A stretch of 40,575 bases of DNA from an uncultured Clostridia bacterium (GCA_947630425.1 CANRHN010000011.1:1-40575); one strand, 5' to 3'. Shown: positions 8,741-17,580, numbered from the stretch's first letter. Notes: generated from the letters alone by a model not told the origin. Numbers and translations are program-made.

Positions 8741-10490
8741 TGACGCCTCCTCCGCTTACAAGCGCATTTATTTGTTTTTTGATGTTGCGCAAAATTTCGT
8801 CAAAGCGGTCGAGATGTTCTTCCTCTATGTACTTGCTTCGACCTATTTGCTCTCTTACGGGCAGGTTGAGCAAATCGTTCAGCTCCGCGCCCTTGTCAAG
8901 TGCGTCCAACGCCTCATGGTAAAAGGTCAAAATAAGTTTCATCATTCGATACTGCTTGTCGAGAGAAGAGTAGGTGTCCACCTCGTGGAACGCATTTTGG
9001 TGCAGATAGTCCTCTCTTATGGACTTTGCCGTTTCCATTGTCAGACGGTCGCGTGCGCCGAGCGCGTCCATACCCACAAGTCGGACAATTTCGTTGAGTT
9101 GATTTTCCTCCTGCAACACAAAGCTCAACTCCGTTTTGAGTGCGCCGAAATCCTCTGCCACGTGTTGCGCATACCAATCGGCAAGCGCGTTGTCGTAGAG
9201 AGAGTAGCTTGTAAGCCAATCTATGGCGGGGAAATGTCTGCGATATGCAAGCTGCGCGCTCAATCCCCAAAACACTTTGACAATGCGCAACGTGCCTTGG
9301 CTTACAGGCTCGGACAAGTCTCCGCCCGGAGGGGAAACCGCGCCTATGGCGGAAATTGCGCCCACAACGTCGTTACTGCCCAAAACGTGAACAATGCCCG
9401 CGCGCTCGTAGAACTCCGCTAAACGGCTGGCGAGGTAGGCAGGGTAACCCTCCTCGCCCGGCATTTCTTCGAGACGTCCGCTCATTTCACGCAACGCCTC
9501 TGCCCAACGAGAGGTGCTGTCCGCCATGATAGCCACCGTGTAGCCCATGTCACGGAAGTACTCCGCAATGGTTATGCCCGTGTAGATACTTGCTTCTCGC
9601 GCGGCGACGGGCATGTCGCTGGTGTTTGCAATCAACACCGTGCGCTTCATGAGCGGTTCGCCCGTGCGCGGATCTTTCAGCTCGGGAAACTCGCGCAGCA
9701 CGTCCGTCATTTCGTTTCCGCGTTCGCCGCAGCCAACGTACACGATTATGTCCGCGTCCGCCCACTTTGCAAGCTGATGTTGCACGACCGTTTTTCCGCT
9801 GCCGAAGGGACCGGGAACTGCCGCCACGCCACCCTTTGCAATGGGAAACAACGTGTCGATTACGCGCTGACCCGTAACCATGGGCAGGGTGGGTGCCATT
9901 TTGGATTTGTAAGGACGTCCTTTGCGGACGGGCCAACGTTGCAACATGGTAAGGTCCTTTCCGTTTACGATCGCAACAAGCTCCGCAACGGTGTAGTCCC
10001 CTTCTTCGGCGACAAAGTCCACTTCGCCGCCTGCGCCAACGGGCACAAGAATTTTGTGCAACACCACCTCTGTTTCCTGCACGGTGCCGATAACGTCTCC
10101 CGCAATTACGCTGTCCCCTACTTTGACGGTGGGAACAAAGTGCCACTTGCGGTTGCGGTCGAGAGAGTTGACCTCTATGCCTCGACCGATACGGTTGCCC
10201 GACACCTGCATCAGCATGTTAAGCGGACGTTGAATACCGTCGAAAATGCTTTCGATAAGCCCCGGTCCAAGCTCGACGGAAAGGGGCGCGCCCGTAGAAA
10301 CGACGTCGTCGCCCACCTTTAAGCCGCTTGTTTCCTCGTAGACCTGTATGCTTGCTTTGTCGCCTCTCAGCTCGATAACCTCGCCAATTAGCTTTTTGTC
10401 CGAAACCTTTACCACGTCGTACATTTCAACGTCGGCAAGTCCCTCGGCAACGATAAGCGGTCCGCTGACCTTTACGATTTTTCCTGTCAT
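8733..10490 (-). CDS. ntpA: V-type ATPase catalytic subunit A
   Basis: This 585-residue catalytic subunit carries the P-loop GPFGSGKT at 227-234, preceded by the V-type non-homologous insert at about 115-190. GERGNEM at 256-261 supplies the general-base region, and [27 protein letters not shown] is the diagnostic V-type A signature. It hydrolyses or makes ATP in the cytoplasmic A3B3 head. It starts inside the 3' end of the F gene (4-base ATGA overlap) and overlaps the B gene by 8 bases. Confidence 0.97.
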   Translation of the reverse strand: MTGKIVKVSGPLIVAEGLADVEMYDVVKVSDKKLIGEVIELRGDKASIQVYEETSGLKVGDDVVSTGAPLSVELGPGLIESIFDGIQRPLNMLMQVSGNRIGRGIEVNSLDRNRKWHFVPTVKVGDSVIAGDVIGTVQETEVVLHKILVPVGAGGEVDFVAEEGDYTVAELVAIVNGKDLTMLQRWPVRKGRPYKSKMAPTLPMVTGQRVIDTLFPIAKGGVAAVPGPFGSGKTVVQHQLAKWADADIIVYVGCGERGNEMTDVLREFPELKDPRTGEPLMKRTVLIANTSDMPVAAREASIYTGITIAEYFRDMGYTVAIMADSTSRWAEALREMSGRLEEMPGEEGYPAYLASRLAEFYERAGIVHVLGSNDVVGAISAIGAVSPPGGDLSEPVSQGTLRIVKVFWGLSAQLAYRRHFPAIDWLTSYSLYDNALADWYAQHVAEDFGALKTELSFVLQEENQLNEIVRLVGMDALGARDRLTMETAKSIREDYLHQNAFHEVDTYSSLDKQYRMMKLILTFYHEALDALDKGAELNDLLNLPVREQIGRSKYIEEEHLDRFDEILRNIKKQINALVSGGGVNA

Positions 10491-10819
10491 TGTTTGTCCT
10501 CTTTGTTGAAAATTACGTCCACGCCAATTGCCTTTTCCACGTCGCTCTTGATACCCTGTTTGCCAAAGCCCGTAGGCTTGACTCCCGTCGGAACGGGCAC
10601 GACCGCAGGGTAAGTCTGAAGCTTTGCCTTTGCAAGCGTCTCGGGAATTTGCTCGGCAAGACTTTCCGCAATGAACACCACTGCGTAGCGTTCGACGGAA
10701 AGTTTTTTTACGAGCAAAGCCGCTTGTTCGGCGGTTGTGGCGTCAAAAACTTCCACTCCCACCGCCTTGAATGCAAGCACGCTGTCTTTGTCTCCGATAA
10801 CTGCAATTTTGTTAGGCAT
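10487..10819 (-). CDS. ntpG: V-type ATPase subunit F (rotor)
   Basis: A 110-residue small rotor subunit that binds D (subunit F, called NtpG in Enterococcus hirae). It has the Rossmann-like start [24 protein letters not shown] typical of the family, a central [14 protein letters not shown] strand and helix, and the PAVVPVP segment. It overlaps its neighbours by 8 bases (subunit C gene) and 4 bases (subunit A gene), which fixes its place in the operon. Confidence 0.93.
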   Translation of the reverse strand: MPNKIAVIGDKDSVLAFKAVGVEVFDATTAEQAALLVKKLSVERYAVVFIAESLAEQIPETLAKAKLQTYPAVVPVPTGVKPTGFGKQGIKSDVEKAIGVDVIFNKEDKQ

Positions 10820-11738
10820 GAGCGTTTATCTTTTCCTTTATTTTTTCCTTGTCTACGCCCTTTTTGACGTCGGAAAGCAACCGCCTCAACAGCTCTGTTT
10901 CCTCCACCTTGGCGTAAAAATATTCTATTGCCGGCTGAATGGAAAGCGGATCGGCAAACTGCGCTACAAGCCTGCGACGCAGCGTTGCCAATTCCATTTC
11001 CGGATCGGCGCTGTTAAAAAGTTTTTTGTACTGTTCGGGAACTGTCGCCGAAGAGTCCCCTTGCCACAGCCCGAAAAGCGTTTTCCGCTTGAGTGTGCCG
11101 CCCTCTATCAGCCAATTTTCCAACTGCTCCTCGTTTGCCTCGGGCAAGCGTTTAAGCAAAACCAAATTGGCGGCGTCCGTTTGCAAATCCGCAAGCTGAA
11201 CAAGCAAGCGCGACATTGACGACCTTGCCAAACGTCTTGTTTCCGCAAAATATGCCTTGTCTAAAAGTCTGTCTATGAGTTGCGGACTTCTGTTGCCGTT
11301 TGCAAACTGCGCGTCCGCCTCATCGCAAGACTCGGCAAAAAGGCGCGGGAAACGGGAATAGTCGTCGTTAAGAACAAGCTCATGCAGCTCTTGAGGCGCA
11401 AAGGAGGCGTTTTCAAAGCAGTATGTCACGTAGTTTGCGCGGGCATACTTGCCCTTCATCAACACTTTCAGATTGTGACAATCGTATTTGCACAGCAAAA
11501 AGCGCAGTGCACTTTGATTGGTACACAACTCCTTGATTTCGCAAAGGACTCTCTCCAATTCGACCCGAAGAGGCAACTCGCAATCCGAGCCGTCAGTGGT
11601 ATACCCACATTCGGCAAGCACTTTGAGCGCGTCGACAACGCTGTTGCACTCCGCAATGCGCACATACTTGTCCTTGCCGAGAAGCTTGTTGGAAAGAACC
11701 GCTATTCTGCCGTTGGCGTAAAGCTGTTCGCTACTCAT
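10812..11738 (-). CDS. ntpC: V-type ATPase subunit C (rotor-to-ring adaptor)
   Basis: A 308-residue, mostly helical protein of the archaeal/bacterial C (eukaryotic d) family. It is the funnel-shaped adaptor that seats the D-F axle on the membrane K ring. The N-terminal YANGRIAVLSNKLLGKDKYVRIAE and the repeated helical units with LLCKYDCHNLKVLMKGKYA are recognisable. Sequence conservation in this family is low, so the call rests partly on the position between E and F in the canonical I-K-E-C-F-A-B-D order. Confidence 0.92.
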   Translation of the reverse strand: MSSEQLYANGRIAVLSNKLLGKDKYVRIAECNSVVDALKVLAECGYTTDGSDCELPLRVELERVLCEIKELCTNQSALRFLLCKYDCHNLKVLMKGKYARANYVTYCFENASFAPQELHELVLNDDYSRFPRLFAESCDEADAQFANGNRSPQLIDRLLDKAYFAETRRLARSSMSRLLVQLADLQTDAANLVLLKRLPEANEEQLENWLIEGGTLKRKTLFGLWQGDSSATVPEQYKKLFNSADPEMELATLRRRLVAQFADPLSIQPAIEYFYAKVEETELLRRLLSDVKKGVDKEKIKEKINAHA

Positions 11739-12309
11739 TGCGCACTCCCAGCTTTACCGCAACCTTAGCTTCCGTCTGCTCGCGAAGGTAACGCACCACG
11801 CTTTTAAGGGTGCAATCCTTTTCGTAACCGTCCCCTTCCAGCACAATTCCGCCGTCGGCTCTGATCAGCTTTTTGCCAAGTTTCAGATCCTTGTCAAATC
11901 CGTCCAACCACAGCTGTGTTACCTGTTTACTGTCCGCATGCGTGACGTACACCGTTTCGCCTTGCTCGGCGTACTTGACAATCAGCTCTCCTATAAAATC
12001 CAATCTGTCGGCAGCGTTCATAGCCGCAAGACGGTTGTAAGCCTCATCGTAGCAGGAAGTTACAAGCTGCTGTTTTGCCGCCAAACGGTATTTGCGCGCG
12101 TTCAACTCGGCATTGGCGCGAGCGTTGCGCATATACTCCTCACGCGCAAGCTTCAAACGAGCCTCGAGAGCTTCACTGTCCGCTTCTATCGCGCTTTGCG
12201 CGGCTGCAACAGTTGCTTTGGCTGTAGCCTCTGCGTCGGAAATTATTTGTTTGCAGCGTTCGTCGGCGTCGGCAAGTATTTTGTTTATGATGTTCTCTTT
12301 ACCGTTCAT
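11731..12309 (-). CDS. ntpE: V-type ATPase subunit E (peripheral stalk)
   Basis: A 192-residue peripheral-stalk subunit. A long charged N-terminal helix (to about residue 95, Ala-, Glu- and Lys-rich) would pair with the 101-residue G/H-like subunit. A compact C-terminal domain, with RADGGIVLEGDGYEKDCTLKS, binds the head. The ATG follows the K gene stop by 9 bases, and the 3' end overlaps the C gene by 8. Confidence 0.93.
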   Translation of the reverse strand: MNGKENIINKILADADERCKQIISDAEATAKATVAAAQSAIEADSEALEARLKLAREEYMRNARANAELNARKYRLAAKQQLVTSCYDEAYNRLAAMNAADRLDFIGELIVKYAEQGETVYVTHADSKQVTQLWLDGFDKDLKLGKKLIRADGGIVLEGDGYEKDCTLKSVVRYLREQTEAKVAVKLGVRNE

Positions 12310-12318
12310 TTCCGATTC

Positions 12319-12903
12319 CTATGCGCCAAAGGCGTTTCCAAAGAATATCGCCGCCGCTTTACCTGCTTCTTCCACGGTTTCCTGCACCTCGGGACGCGTT
12401 ACGATTTCGCCCACCTTGTCTACGGGAATGTAATTCAACATAAGAATGGAAGCCACCATGCCGAGCAAAGCGTAGAACTCGATCATTGCGGGGAAAATGA
12501 TGGACTTTGCTGCGATTTCGCTGCGTTTACCCACTGCCACAATGGTTGTTGCCGCACTGCGTCCCTGCAAAATGGCAGAAACAGTGCCGCCAATCATCAT
12601 GGGAACGCAAGCCGCAAACACGTACCACCCTTGAGCGTTTATTTGCGCCCAATTGACAGTTTGCGTGCCGAGATTAGCCGCCGTGGGCAGTGCGTTTGCA
12701 CCGAGAATGGCAATCAAAAAGCCGTAGATACCCTGCGTTGCGGGCAACAGCGACAAAACGATCACCTTGCTGAACTTGCTTGAATCCTCGGCAAGCACGC
12801 CTGCCGCGGCTTTGCCCGTAAAGCGCAAGCCGAGTCCCGAACCGATACCGCACAAAAGCACGGTAAGCGCAAGACCGATAATTCCTATTGTTAAACCTGT
12901 CAT
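12319..12903 (-). CDS. ntpK: V-type ATPase proteolipid subunit K, probably sodium-binding
   Basis: From the ATG at 12903 (SD GGAGGAAC, and the first hydrophobic helix starts at once) the product is 194 residues: four membrane helices forming two hairpins of the rotor ring. The carboxylate is E142 in PAMIEFYALLG. The Na+ ligands known for Enterococcus hirae NtpK (Leu61, Thr64, Gln65, Gln110, Glu139) have counterparts L53, T56, Q57, Q113 and E142, with identical L-T-Q and Q-to-E spacing. A Na+-coupled ring is therefore likely (inference). The loop between hairpins is about 11 residues longer than in E. hirae, and the C-terminus adds roughly 35 residues after the last helix. An upstream in-frame ATG at 12975 exists but has no ribosome site and sits in a hairpin leader, so it was not chosen. 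Confidence 0.94.
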   Translation of the reverse strand: MTGLTIGIIGLALTVLLCGIGSGLGLRFTGKAAAGVLAEDSSKFSKVIVLSLLPATQGIYGFLIAILGANALPTAANLGTQTVNWAQINAQGWYVFAACVPMMIGGTVSAILQGRSAATTIVAVGKRSEIAAKSIIFPAMIEFYALLGMVASILMLNYIPVDKVGEIVTRPEVQETVEEAGKAAAIFFGNAFGA

Positions 12904-12924
12904 TTTTGTTCCTCCGTTGGGAAT

Positions 12925-12969
12925 TTTTTTGTTATTGTATATTGTTTCCGATCGCGCAAGCGCAATCGG
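12925..12969 (-). promoter_or_regulatory. Intercistronic hairpin and A/U-rich leader before ntpK
   Basis: Between ntpI and ntpK the minus strand carries a stem CCGATTGCGC/GCGCGATCGG (12969-12948), then an A/U-rich tract, then GGAGG. Genes for the ring subunit of ATPases often have such processing and translation-enhancing leaders because many copies are needed per complex. It could also hide a weak internal promoter (TACAAT). Confidence 0.45.
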
Positions 12970-12978
12970 GAGCAAGCG

Positions 12979-15009
12979 TCATTTTACCAAGGTGTATTTT
13001 GTGTCGCTGCCAAAGGGCACAAACAGCTGTCCGTCGCCCGTGTAGAACTTTCCGAAAAACTCCACGTACTGCAATCTGCCGTTGTGTATGTAGACGGAGA
13101 GCAAGCCCATCACAAGGTTGAACAGGTGCGCAAACACCAACACCAACGCCGCAAGCGCGTAGCCGAAGCCGCCGCTGCCCCCTATCATTTTGCCCAAATC
13201 ATTGACAACGCTTGCCATGATAGCGGAGCTGAGCATAAGTCCGAAAACGCGAATGTAGCTCATTATGTCGCTGAAGTAGTTGATAATGCCGTACGCGCTG
13301 CTGAAGCTTTTTACCACCTTTCCGAGAAAGCCCTTTGAGCCGAGTCCCGCGCACACAATGGCAACCGCAAGCGCGGCAAGGCACACGTACAAGCTGACTT
13401 GACTGACGATTTTCGGCAATCGCAACACCTCGTAAGGCTCGTAGCCCGCCATGTCCAGCGCGGAGTTGAAAATAGCCAACACAAATGCGGCAAAAACCAC
13501 AATCCACGGAAAATCCGCAAGCCACGCGGCAAGATACTGCTTGTGCTTGATTTTTACAGCCATGTTGCAGCCGATACCCGCAGCCAAGTGTATCACGCCG
13601 AACAGCAAGGAAATGATCATCATCACCATCGGAAATTCGGCGGGATTGGGAATTATTCCGTTGTGCAGCGGATGATTTTCGGCGGGGAACACCTTGTCCC
13701 AAAAGGTGTAGCCGAACACGCTTCCGAACAACACTCCCACCACGATTGCCGCAATGCCGCAAATTCCGAACATTTGCAGCATCACCTTGATACCCGTTTT
13801 CTGCTTGATTGCAAATGTGGCAAACATGCCCAAAGCAAGCAACAGCAAGCCGTAGCCGATGTCCGCCATCATCAAGCCGAAAATTACAAAGTAAAACGCC
13901 GACATGACGGGGTTGGGGTCTATTTCGTGATAGTCGGGCACGGAATAGGAATTTGTTACAAATTCAAACGGTTCGGTAAATTTGTTGTTGCGCGTAAGCG
14001 TAGGAGCAAATTCGTCCTCCGCAATTTCGTCGAAGGTAAGCACCACGCTGTCCGACGCGCTTTTTATGCTTTGCTCCACTTCCGCTTCCTTTTCGGCGGG
14101 GTAGTAGCCCTCGAGTACAAATGTAGAGCCCGTTTGCTTGATGTCGCCGTCGGCGGCAAGCTTTTTTTCGCAAAGCAGCAGCCAATCAACGTACACCTTC
14201 CAGCGAGGCGTTTCGTCGGCAAAGGCGGCAATGCGCGCCACGCACTCCTTGGACTCCTCGCAAATGCCTTCTGTTTGACGTTCCAATGTCTCCGCGGTAA
14301 CGCGGGGCAACACGTCTGTACTCAAACTGCATTTTGCAAGTCCCAATGACGCGGCGTTTTCGAAAAATGCCGCTTCGCTGACGTGCGCAACCACCGCAAC
14401 CACGGCAATCGCGGCGTCGGCGTACAGCGTTTCAACCGTTACCGTGTCGTACTCGGCGGACAATTTTTGCAAATTTTCCAACTCAAGCGCGGGCAACTGC
14501 GACAACTGCACAATCGTCGTTTCCGTGTTGCGATACCAATTTGTGGGGTGAGGTAAGTCTCTGTACGGAGCAAGTTTTGCCAATTCCGCCTGTTTTTGCG
14601 CCAAAAGCGTCTCGCAGGAGGCAAGCTTGTCCTTCAAAGCGTAAAGCTCGTCCAACTGTTGTTCCGTTTCCTTGACGTGTTCTCCGAAACCGAGATAGTA
14701 GTCAAAGTCTATTTCCGTCCGAGGGCGAGCAAAGCTGTTTTTGGGCAAGGAAATTTTTTCTTGGCTCTTCTTGTGCGCGCCGTTGTACCTGCCCACCGTG
14801 GTCGTGACAAAATCAATGGCATTTTCGACGCGCGAAACGCGCTCAAGCACCTTTTCGCGTGCCTGAGATTCGTCCACGTTGACAAAGCTGTCGATGTCGG
14901 CGCTGCGTTTGAGCTGCACCGACTTGCTGCGTATCAGCGCGTCATATATTTTGTCCCTGTCGGCGTTTAACGCAAACAGAGTCAGCCTTTTCATTTTGAC
15001 GATTGCCAT
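12979..15009 (-). CDS. ntpI: V-type ATPase membrane stator subunit I
   Basis: A 676-residue equivalent of eukaryotic subunit a. Residues 1 to about 340 form the cytoplasmic arm, beginning AIVKMKRLTLFALNADRD and including a coiled coil. The C-terminal half has seven or eight transmembrane helices. The essential half-channel arginine is in SDIMSYIRVFGLMLSS, and the conserved ending YIHNGRLQYVEFFGKFYTGDG is present in the expected form. It starts 5 bases after the G/H-like gene. It forms the ion path next to the K ring. Confidence 0.96.
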   Translation of the reverse strand: MAIVKMKRLTLFALNADRDKIYDALIRSKSVQLKRSADIDSFVNVDESQAREKVLERVSRVENAIDFVTTTVGRYNGAHKKSQEKISLPKNSFARPRTEIDFDYYLGFGEHVKETEQQLDELYALKDKLASCETLLAQKQAELAKLAPYRDLPHPTNWYRNTETTIVQLSQLPALELENLQKLSAEYDTVTVETLYADAAIAVVAVVAHVSEAAFFENAASLGLAKCSLSTDVLPRVTAETLERQTEGICEESKECVARIAAFADETPRWKVYVDWLLLCEKKLAADGDIKQTGSTFVLEGYYPAEKEAEVEQSIKSASDSVVLTFDEIAEDEFAPTLTRNNKFTEPFEFVTNSYSVPDYHEIDPNPVMSAFYFVIFGLMMADIGYGLLLLALGMFATFAIKQKTGIKVMLQMFGICGIAAIVVGVLFGSVFGYTFWDKVFPAENHPLHNGIIPNPAEFPMVMMIISLLFGVIHLAAGIGCNMAVKIKHKQYLAAWLADFPWIVVFAAFVLAIFNSALDMAGYEPYEVLRLPKIVSQVSLYVCLAALAVAIVCAGLGSKGFLGKVVKSFSSAYGIINYFSDIMSYIRVFGLMLSSAIMASVVNDLGKMIGGSGGFGYALAALVLVFAHLFNLVMGLLSVYIHNGRLQYVEFFGKFYTGDGQLFVPFGSDTKYTLVK

Positions 15010-15014
15010 TTACC

Positions 15015-15320
15015 TTACAGTGACTCCAAAATAATTTTTGTGGCGGCTTCCGCGTTTTTGCGCAATTCCCTTACTTCCTCATCCGCCTGTGCCTTGCGCT
15101 CTTCCAGCAGCTCCGCCGCCTTGGCTTCCGCTTGCTCGTCGGCGCGCGCAAGTTCCGACTGCAAATACTGTTTGGAGCTTGCAGCCGCTTCCTTACGCAG
15201 CCTTTCCGCTTGCGCTTCCGCCTCGGCGATGATTTCCGCCGCCTTGGCTTCCGCTTGCTCAACGCGGCGTTTTGCCTCGTCCTCCGCTTGTAGAATGGAA
15301 TTTACAACCTCGTCGATCAT
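15015..15320 (-). CDS. ntpF: V-type ATPase peripheral-stalk subunit (G/H-like)
   Basis: A 101-residue, almost wholly helical protein rich in Ala, Glu, Lys and Arg. It starts DEVVNSILQAEDEAKRRVEQA and has an uninterrupted hendecad/heptad pattern to the end, as expected of the stalk partner of subunit E (NtpF in E. hirae, G/H elsewhere). Low complexity makes sequence assignment weak on its own, but the position directly before ntpI matches the E. hirae ntpFIKECGABD order. SD GGAGC precedes the ATG, 8 bases after the rpiB stop. Confidence 0.9.
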   Translation of the reverse strand: MIDEVVNSILQAEDEAKRRVEQAEAKAAEIIAEAEAQAERLRKEAAASSKQYLQSELARADEQAEAKAAELLEERKAQADEEVRELRKNAEAATKIILESL

Positions 15321-15328
15321 GTTTGCTC

Positions 15329-15757
15329 CTATGGTTCTATTTTGTCTACGCGGCGGGCGTGTTTGCCGCCGTCGAAGGGTGTGTTCAAAAATTCGTCAAC
15401 AATTTGCTTTGCGGTTTCGAAATCCACATATTTTTGTCCCATGGCAATCATGTTGGCGTTGTTGTGAGCGCGCGTCATGTGAGCCATGTCCGGGTTGACG
15501 CACAATGCGCAACGCACTCCACGCACCTTGTTTGCCACAATGGAAACGCCTATGCCCGTTGTACACACAACAATACCGCGTTCACATTCGCCGTTTGCCA
15601 CGGCATTTGCGGCAGGACGGGCAAAATCGGGGTAGTCGCAGCTTTCGGCGTTTGTCGTGCCGAAGTCTACCACGGTGTGCCCAAGTTGGCGCAGATAGTT
15701 TGCCACGTTCGTTTTCAGCTCAAAACCGCCGTGATCGCACGCCAAAGAAATTTTCAT
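15329..15757 (-). CDS. rpiB: Ribose-5-phosphate isomerase B
   Basis: A 142-residue enzyme that interconverts ribose 5-phosphate and ribulose 5-phosphate. ACDHGG (6-11) supplies the catalytic Asp and His. C65 in VCTTGIG (64-70) is the proton-transfer cysteine; the usual motif is CGTGIG, so one Gly is Thr here. HNNANMIAMG (98-107) and the C-terminal HARRVDKI are typical. A LacAB subunit is possible, but the single gene and full motifs favour RpiB. It lies between sua5 (8-base gap) and the V-ATPase operon. Confidence 0.93.
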   Translation of the reverse strand: MKISLACDHGGFELKTNVANYLRQLGHTVVDFGTTNAESCDYPDFARPAANAVANGECERGIVVCTTGIGVSIVANKVRGVRCALCVNPDMAHMTRAHNNANMIAMGQKYVDFETAKQIVDEFLNTPFDGGKHARRVDKIEP

Positions 15758-15765
15758 CTTTCACC

Positions 15766-16776
15766 TCAAATCAGATTGTGTCCGCAAGCTCTCAAAAGCC
15801 TGTCAAGCACTCCGCGACTTGCGGGACCGTCGTAAATACCGTTTTTGCTTTGACAAAATTCCGCAATTATAAAGTCGTACTTTGTTTCCAGCATGCGCAT
15901 TGTTTCAAAAAGTTTGGTCGCGGCGTCGCCGTCGTCCAAGCCCATGCTTACGGCATTTCTACCGACGAAACGCAGTGGGTCGTGCGCCCACAGTACGGGG
16001 TTGTAGCCCTCGGCGACCTTTTGGTCGTAGAAAGCGCACAGCTTGTCGAAATCGTCGTCAAGAGCCAACACCATCGGCACTTTCGGCGCATAGTGCTTGT
16101 AGCGTATGCCGGGGCTGTTGACCTTGGAATCGGGATCGGTAAGCAGCTTTACCTGCACGCCCAAAAGCTGCGAAAGGTGTTCCGCAGAGACGGCTCCCGG
16201 TCGCAGAATTATGGGTTCTTGGCGAGACAGATCCAACACCGTGGATTCTATGCCCACCTCGCACGGCGCGCCGCACAGCACCGCCGCAATTCGTCCGTCC
16301 ATATCTTCCCTGACCCGTTGCCACGTTGTGGGGCTGGGACGTCCGCTGATGTTTGCGCTGGGCGCGCTGACGGGTACTGCCGCCGCTCGGAGAAATTGCC
16401 TTGCCTCGGCAGACTGCGGCATACGTATCGCCACGCTTGGCAGTCCCGCCGTAACAACGTCCTTGATAACGCTCCTTTTGGGCAACACAATGGTGATTGG
16501 AGCGGGCATTACGCGCTCTATGACGGTTTTTGCGTAATCGTTGATTTCGCTTGCAATGTCGTAAATCTGCGATTTGTCGCAGATGTGTACAATGAGCGGA
16601 TTGTCCGACGGACGCCCTTTTGCCGCATAGGTTTTGGCGACGGCGTTTTCGTCCAAAGCGTTTGCGCCCAAGCCGTAGACCGTCTCGGTGGGAAACGCCA
16701 CCAATTCTCCCGCGCGTATCAACTCGCCCGCATGCGACAAATCTCGTTTGTTGAATTGCAAGTACTCTGTTTGCAT
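15766..16776 (-). CDS. sua5: L-threonylcarbamoyladenylate synthase (Sua5/YwlC type)
   Basis: A 336-residue enzyme making threonylcarbamoyl-AMP from Thr, bicarbonate and ATP, the first step of tRNA t6A37. The YrdC domain has PTETVYGLG (29-37), KGRPSDNPL (53-61), the APITIVLP segment and SAPSANISGRPSPT. A C-terminal Sua5 domain follows SPGIRYKHYAP. The ATG at 16776 was chosen because homology starts there and a consensus promoter ends 7 nt before it; the longer in-frame reading from 16896 would run through the promoter and the preceding terminator. No SD is present, so a leaderless mRNA is predicted. It heads a long same-strand array sua5-rpiB-V-ATPase. mtaB in this window acts later on the same modification. 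Confidence 0.94.
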   Translation of the reverse strand: MQTEYLQFNKRDLSHAGELIRAGELVAFPTETVYGLGANALDENAVAKTYAAKGRPSDNPLIVHICDKSQIYDIASEINDYAKTVIERVMPAPITIVLPKRSVIKDVVTAGLPSVAIRMPQSAEARQFLRAAAVPVSAPSANISGRPSPTTWQRVREDMDGRIAAVLCGAPCEVGIESTVLDLSRQEPIILRPGAVSAEHLSQLLGVQVKLLTDPDSKVNSPGIRYKHYAPKVPMVLALDDDFDKLCAFYDQKVAEGYNPVLWAHDPLRFVGRNAVSMGLDDGDAATKLFETMRMLETKYDFIIAEFCQSKNGIYDGPASRGVLDRLLRACGHNLI

Positions 16777-16783
16777 ATAGTAG

Positions 16784-16812
16784 ATTTTATCACATAGAAT
16801 CGGTTTTGTAAA
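16784..16812 (-). promoter_or_regulatory. Sigma-A promoter of sua5, leaderless type
   Basis: -35 TTTACA (16812-16807), 17 nt, -10 TAAAAT (16789-16784), then 7 nt to the ATG. Transcription should start at or next to the A of the start codon. It may drive sua5, rpiB and the whole V-ATPase operon. Confidence 0.75.
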
Positions 16813-16860
16813 CTCTTGTTCGTCGCCGTCAACAAATTTATAACATTTTTCAACGGGTTT

Positions 16861-16890
16861 ACAAAAAAACGAGGCGTTCCCTCGTCTTTT
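16861..16890 (-). terminator. Intrinsic terminator after the TSCPD gene
   Basis: ACGAGG/CCTCGT stem (16885-16880, 16874-16869) with a 5-base loop and a T7 run on the minus strand. It separates the nadD-rsfS-TSCPD operon from the sua5 promoter. Confidence 0.85.
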
Positions 16891-16902
16891 CGTCAATCGC
16901 CG

Positions 16903-17148
16903 TTACATTTGGGCAAGATATTCTTCCAAAGCAAGCGCAAGCTGATCGGGGCAGGACGTGCCTTTGAAACCGCACTTTATGCCCTTCAAACGGCGTACCG
17001 CTTCGTGAATTTCCATTCCTTCCACCAATGCGGCTATTCCTTGGGTGTTGCCGTTGCAACCGCCAAGATAGTGAACGTTTGTAACCTTGCCGTCAATCAC
17101 ATCGAAAGTTATTTGGCGCGAACAAACGCCTTTGGGCGTGTACTGCAT
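16903..17148 (-). CDS. TSCPD-domain protein (TIGR03905 type)
   Basis: An 81-residue protein of the small stand-alone TSCPD family. The fold also occurs at the C-terminus of some ribonucleotide reductases, where it may bind metal. TSCPD itself is at 64-68. Four cysteines (C9, C31, C59, C66) sit at conserved places (GVCS, GGCNGN, IKCGF, TSCPD) and could form a metal site. The ATG at 17148 has an AAGGAG SD 6 nt upstream and begins the conserved region; an upstream in-frame start at 17187 lacks an SD. It is the third gene after nadD-yqeK and rsfS. The cellular role is not known. Confidence 0.88.
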   Translation of the reverse strand: MQYTPKGVCSRQITFDVIDGKVTNVHYLGGCNGNTQGIAALVEGMEIHEAVRRLKGIKCGFKGTSCPDQLALALEEYLAQM

Positions 17149-17202
17149 AGTTTTTCTCCTTGAAAATGTTATTTTTTTTGATCCCATGTCCTTTTTTTGA
17201 AA

Positions 17203-17565
17203 TCAATCGGGGTTGAATTCCGTCACATTGCTGCCGTTGTTCCACAGGCTGTCCAACCCGTAGATTTCCCGCGTGTCCTTGTGGAATATGTGTACTATCA
17301 CCTCGCCGTAGTCCACCGCTATCCACCTGCCCTCGGAGTAGCCTTCCTTTCTCACGGCAAATTTGCCCTGCTTTTCCAGCTGTTCCTCGAGGTGATCGAA
17401 TATCGCCTTTACCTGCGGAATGCTGCGTCCCGAGCAAATAACAAAGTAGTCCGCAATGTCGCTTATACCGCGGATCTCCACGATTTTGATGTCGGTTGCC
17501 TGCTTTTCCGCAAGCACCTTGCAAATTTGTTGAACGGTGGCAAAAGCCTCTTTTACTTCTGTCAT
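17203..17565 (-). CDS. rsfS: Ribosomal silencing factor RsfS
   Basis: A 120-residue protein of the RsfS/Iojap/YbeB family. It binds L14 on the 50S subunit and blocks subunit joining when nutrients are short. Recognisable stretches are DIKIVEIRGISDIADYFVICSG (25-46), the GRWIAVDYGEVIVHIF block and the ending REIYGLDSLW. SD AGGAGG. It lies 15 bases after nadD-yqeK, the standard Bacillota neighbourhood. Confidence 0.95.
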   Translation of the reverse strand: MTEVKEAFATVQQICKVLAEKQATDIKIVEIRGISDIADYFVICSGRSIPQVKAIFDHLEEQLEKQGKFAVRKEGYSEGRWIAVDYGEVIVHIFHKDTREIYGLDSLWNNGSNVTEFNPD

Positions 17566-17580
17566 CTTACCCTCCTTGTT

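Noticed and set aside
7040..8743. Plus-strand frame of 567 codons opposite ntpD and ntpB
   Set aside because: Shadow of V-ATPase genes whose own frames have clear family motifs; no SD and shadow-type composition.
12904..12975. Upstream start for ntpK giving 24 extra residues
   Set aside because: No ribosome site, it would translate the leader hairpin, and K subunits start directly with the first helix.
15505..16797. Plus-strand frame of 430 codons opposite rpiB and sua5
   Set aside because: Antisense to two enzymes with intact active sites; crosses the sua5 promoter; no SD.
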